Shown: in pieces, positions 12,637-12,767 of the stretch | Layout of the letters: each line of letters starts with the position of its first letter | Position numbering within the stretch: the stretch's first letter is position 1 | The notes under the pieces: model-generated | Seen by the model: only the letters and a program-made list of their open reading frames with translations | Database searches by the model: none | What the model was told of the DNA's origin: nothing | Position numbers and translations under genes: made by a program | Assembly (NCBI GenBank): GCA_963553325.1 | Contig: CAUVOF010000070.1 | Location: 1 to 12,767, forward strand | DNA length: 12,767 nucleotides | Direction: 5' to 3' | Source of the DNA: Cardiobacterium sp963553325 | GTDB lineage: Bacteria > Pseudomonadota > Gammaproteobacteria > Cardiobacteriales > Cardiobacteriaceae

Positions 12637-12767
12637 CTAGGGCGTGTTTACAATTTAGCGAACTAGCCCCTCTCCCTGTGGGCGAGGGGTTGGGGTGAGG
12701 GCAGCAAGCAATTGAAAAATCGAAATCTTATCTCGCAAGCAATATCGCCCACCCCCACCCCAGCCCT
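12637..12767. mobile_element. Start of an IS5-like/MITE element (partial, runs off right edge)
   Basis: CTAG (12637-12640) is followed by GGCGTGTTTACAATT, identical to the inverse of 59-73 and one base from the MITE right end. Past the terminal repeat the element holds GC-rich tracts (CCCCTCTCCC, GCGAGGGGTTGGGGTGAGGG, 12666-12700), an AT-richer middle and CACCCCCACCCCAGCCCT at the edge. No coding frame is visible in the 127 bp present. Confidence 0.5.

Overview
This 12.8-kb, GC-rich window is a stretch of ordinary bacterial chromosome carrying housekeeping and transport genes. It is interspersed with short repeats and ends or copies of one small inverted-repeat element family. The gene set (CysI-type sulfite reductase, QmcA/NfeD pair, entericidin-like lipoprotein, TIGR02117/DUF2459 protein, ThiN-type thiamine pyrophosphokinase) suggests a Gram-negative proteobacterium, most likely a gammaproteobacterium. 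A Cardiobacteriaceae-like host is my guess from general impression only; no rRNA or other marker is present to prove it. No rRNA, tRNA, CRISPR array or phage module is visible.

Layout. The left edge (1-77) is the end of a mobile element with terminal repeat AATTGTAAACACGCC and possible target duplicate CTAA. It is followed by a terminator and a secreted Sel1/TPR-repeat protein on the minus strand (181-1590). A divergent DUF2459 membrane-anchored protein (1704-2369) converges on the sulfur block. That block, all on the minus strand, is yeiH (4686-6077), an unrecognised 81-aa gene (4428-4673) and cysI (2499-4226). Next, also on the minus strand, come qmcA (7611-8543), nfeD (7157-7606) and a phosphodiester-glycosidase family protein (6222-7160, start uncertain). 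A tiny entericidin-like lipoprotein (8674-8823) is divergent from qmcA. A uracil-DNA-glycosylase-superfamily gene (8898-9479, minus) and thiN (9572-10207, plus) are divergent. A complete 112-bp foldback MITE lies exactly on the thiN stop codon. It is followed by a decayed iron-siderophore binding-protein gene (10403-11133, internal deletion plus frameshift). The last gene is an atypical Nramp-family transporter (11326-12588) with a strong terminator. The right edge (12637-12767) enters another element of the same family as the left edge and the MITE.

How the genes work together. YeiH (putative sulfate/sulfite exporter) and CysI (sulfite to sulfide) plausibly both handle sulfite, with the 81-aa protein as an unknown partner. 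QmcA and NfeD form a classic SPFH/NfeD membrane pair, translationally close with a 4-bp gap. The other genes look functionally independent, most being bounded by well-formed hairpin terminators.

The most interesting signals are: (i) the inverted-repeat element family at three sites with CTAR flanks; (ii) a 37-bp imperfect palindrome present twice, one copy covering the apparent start of the glycosidase gene and replacing an expected ATG with ATA; (iii) the Nramp homologue lacking the canonical DPGN and MPH metal-site motifs; (iv) the yeiH-81aa-cysI cluster; and (v) the DUF2459 protein, whose spaced His and Cys motifs hint at a permuted papain-like fold. I do not see a clearly novel defence or biosynthetic system.
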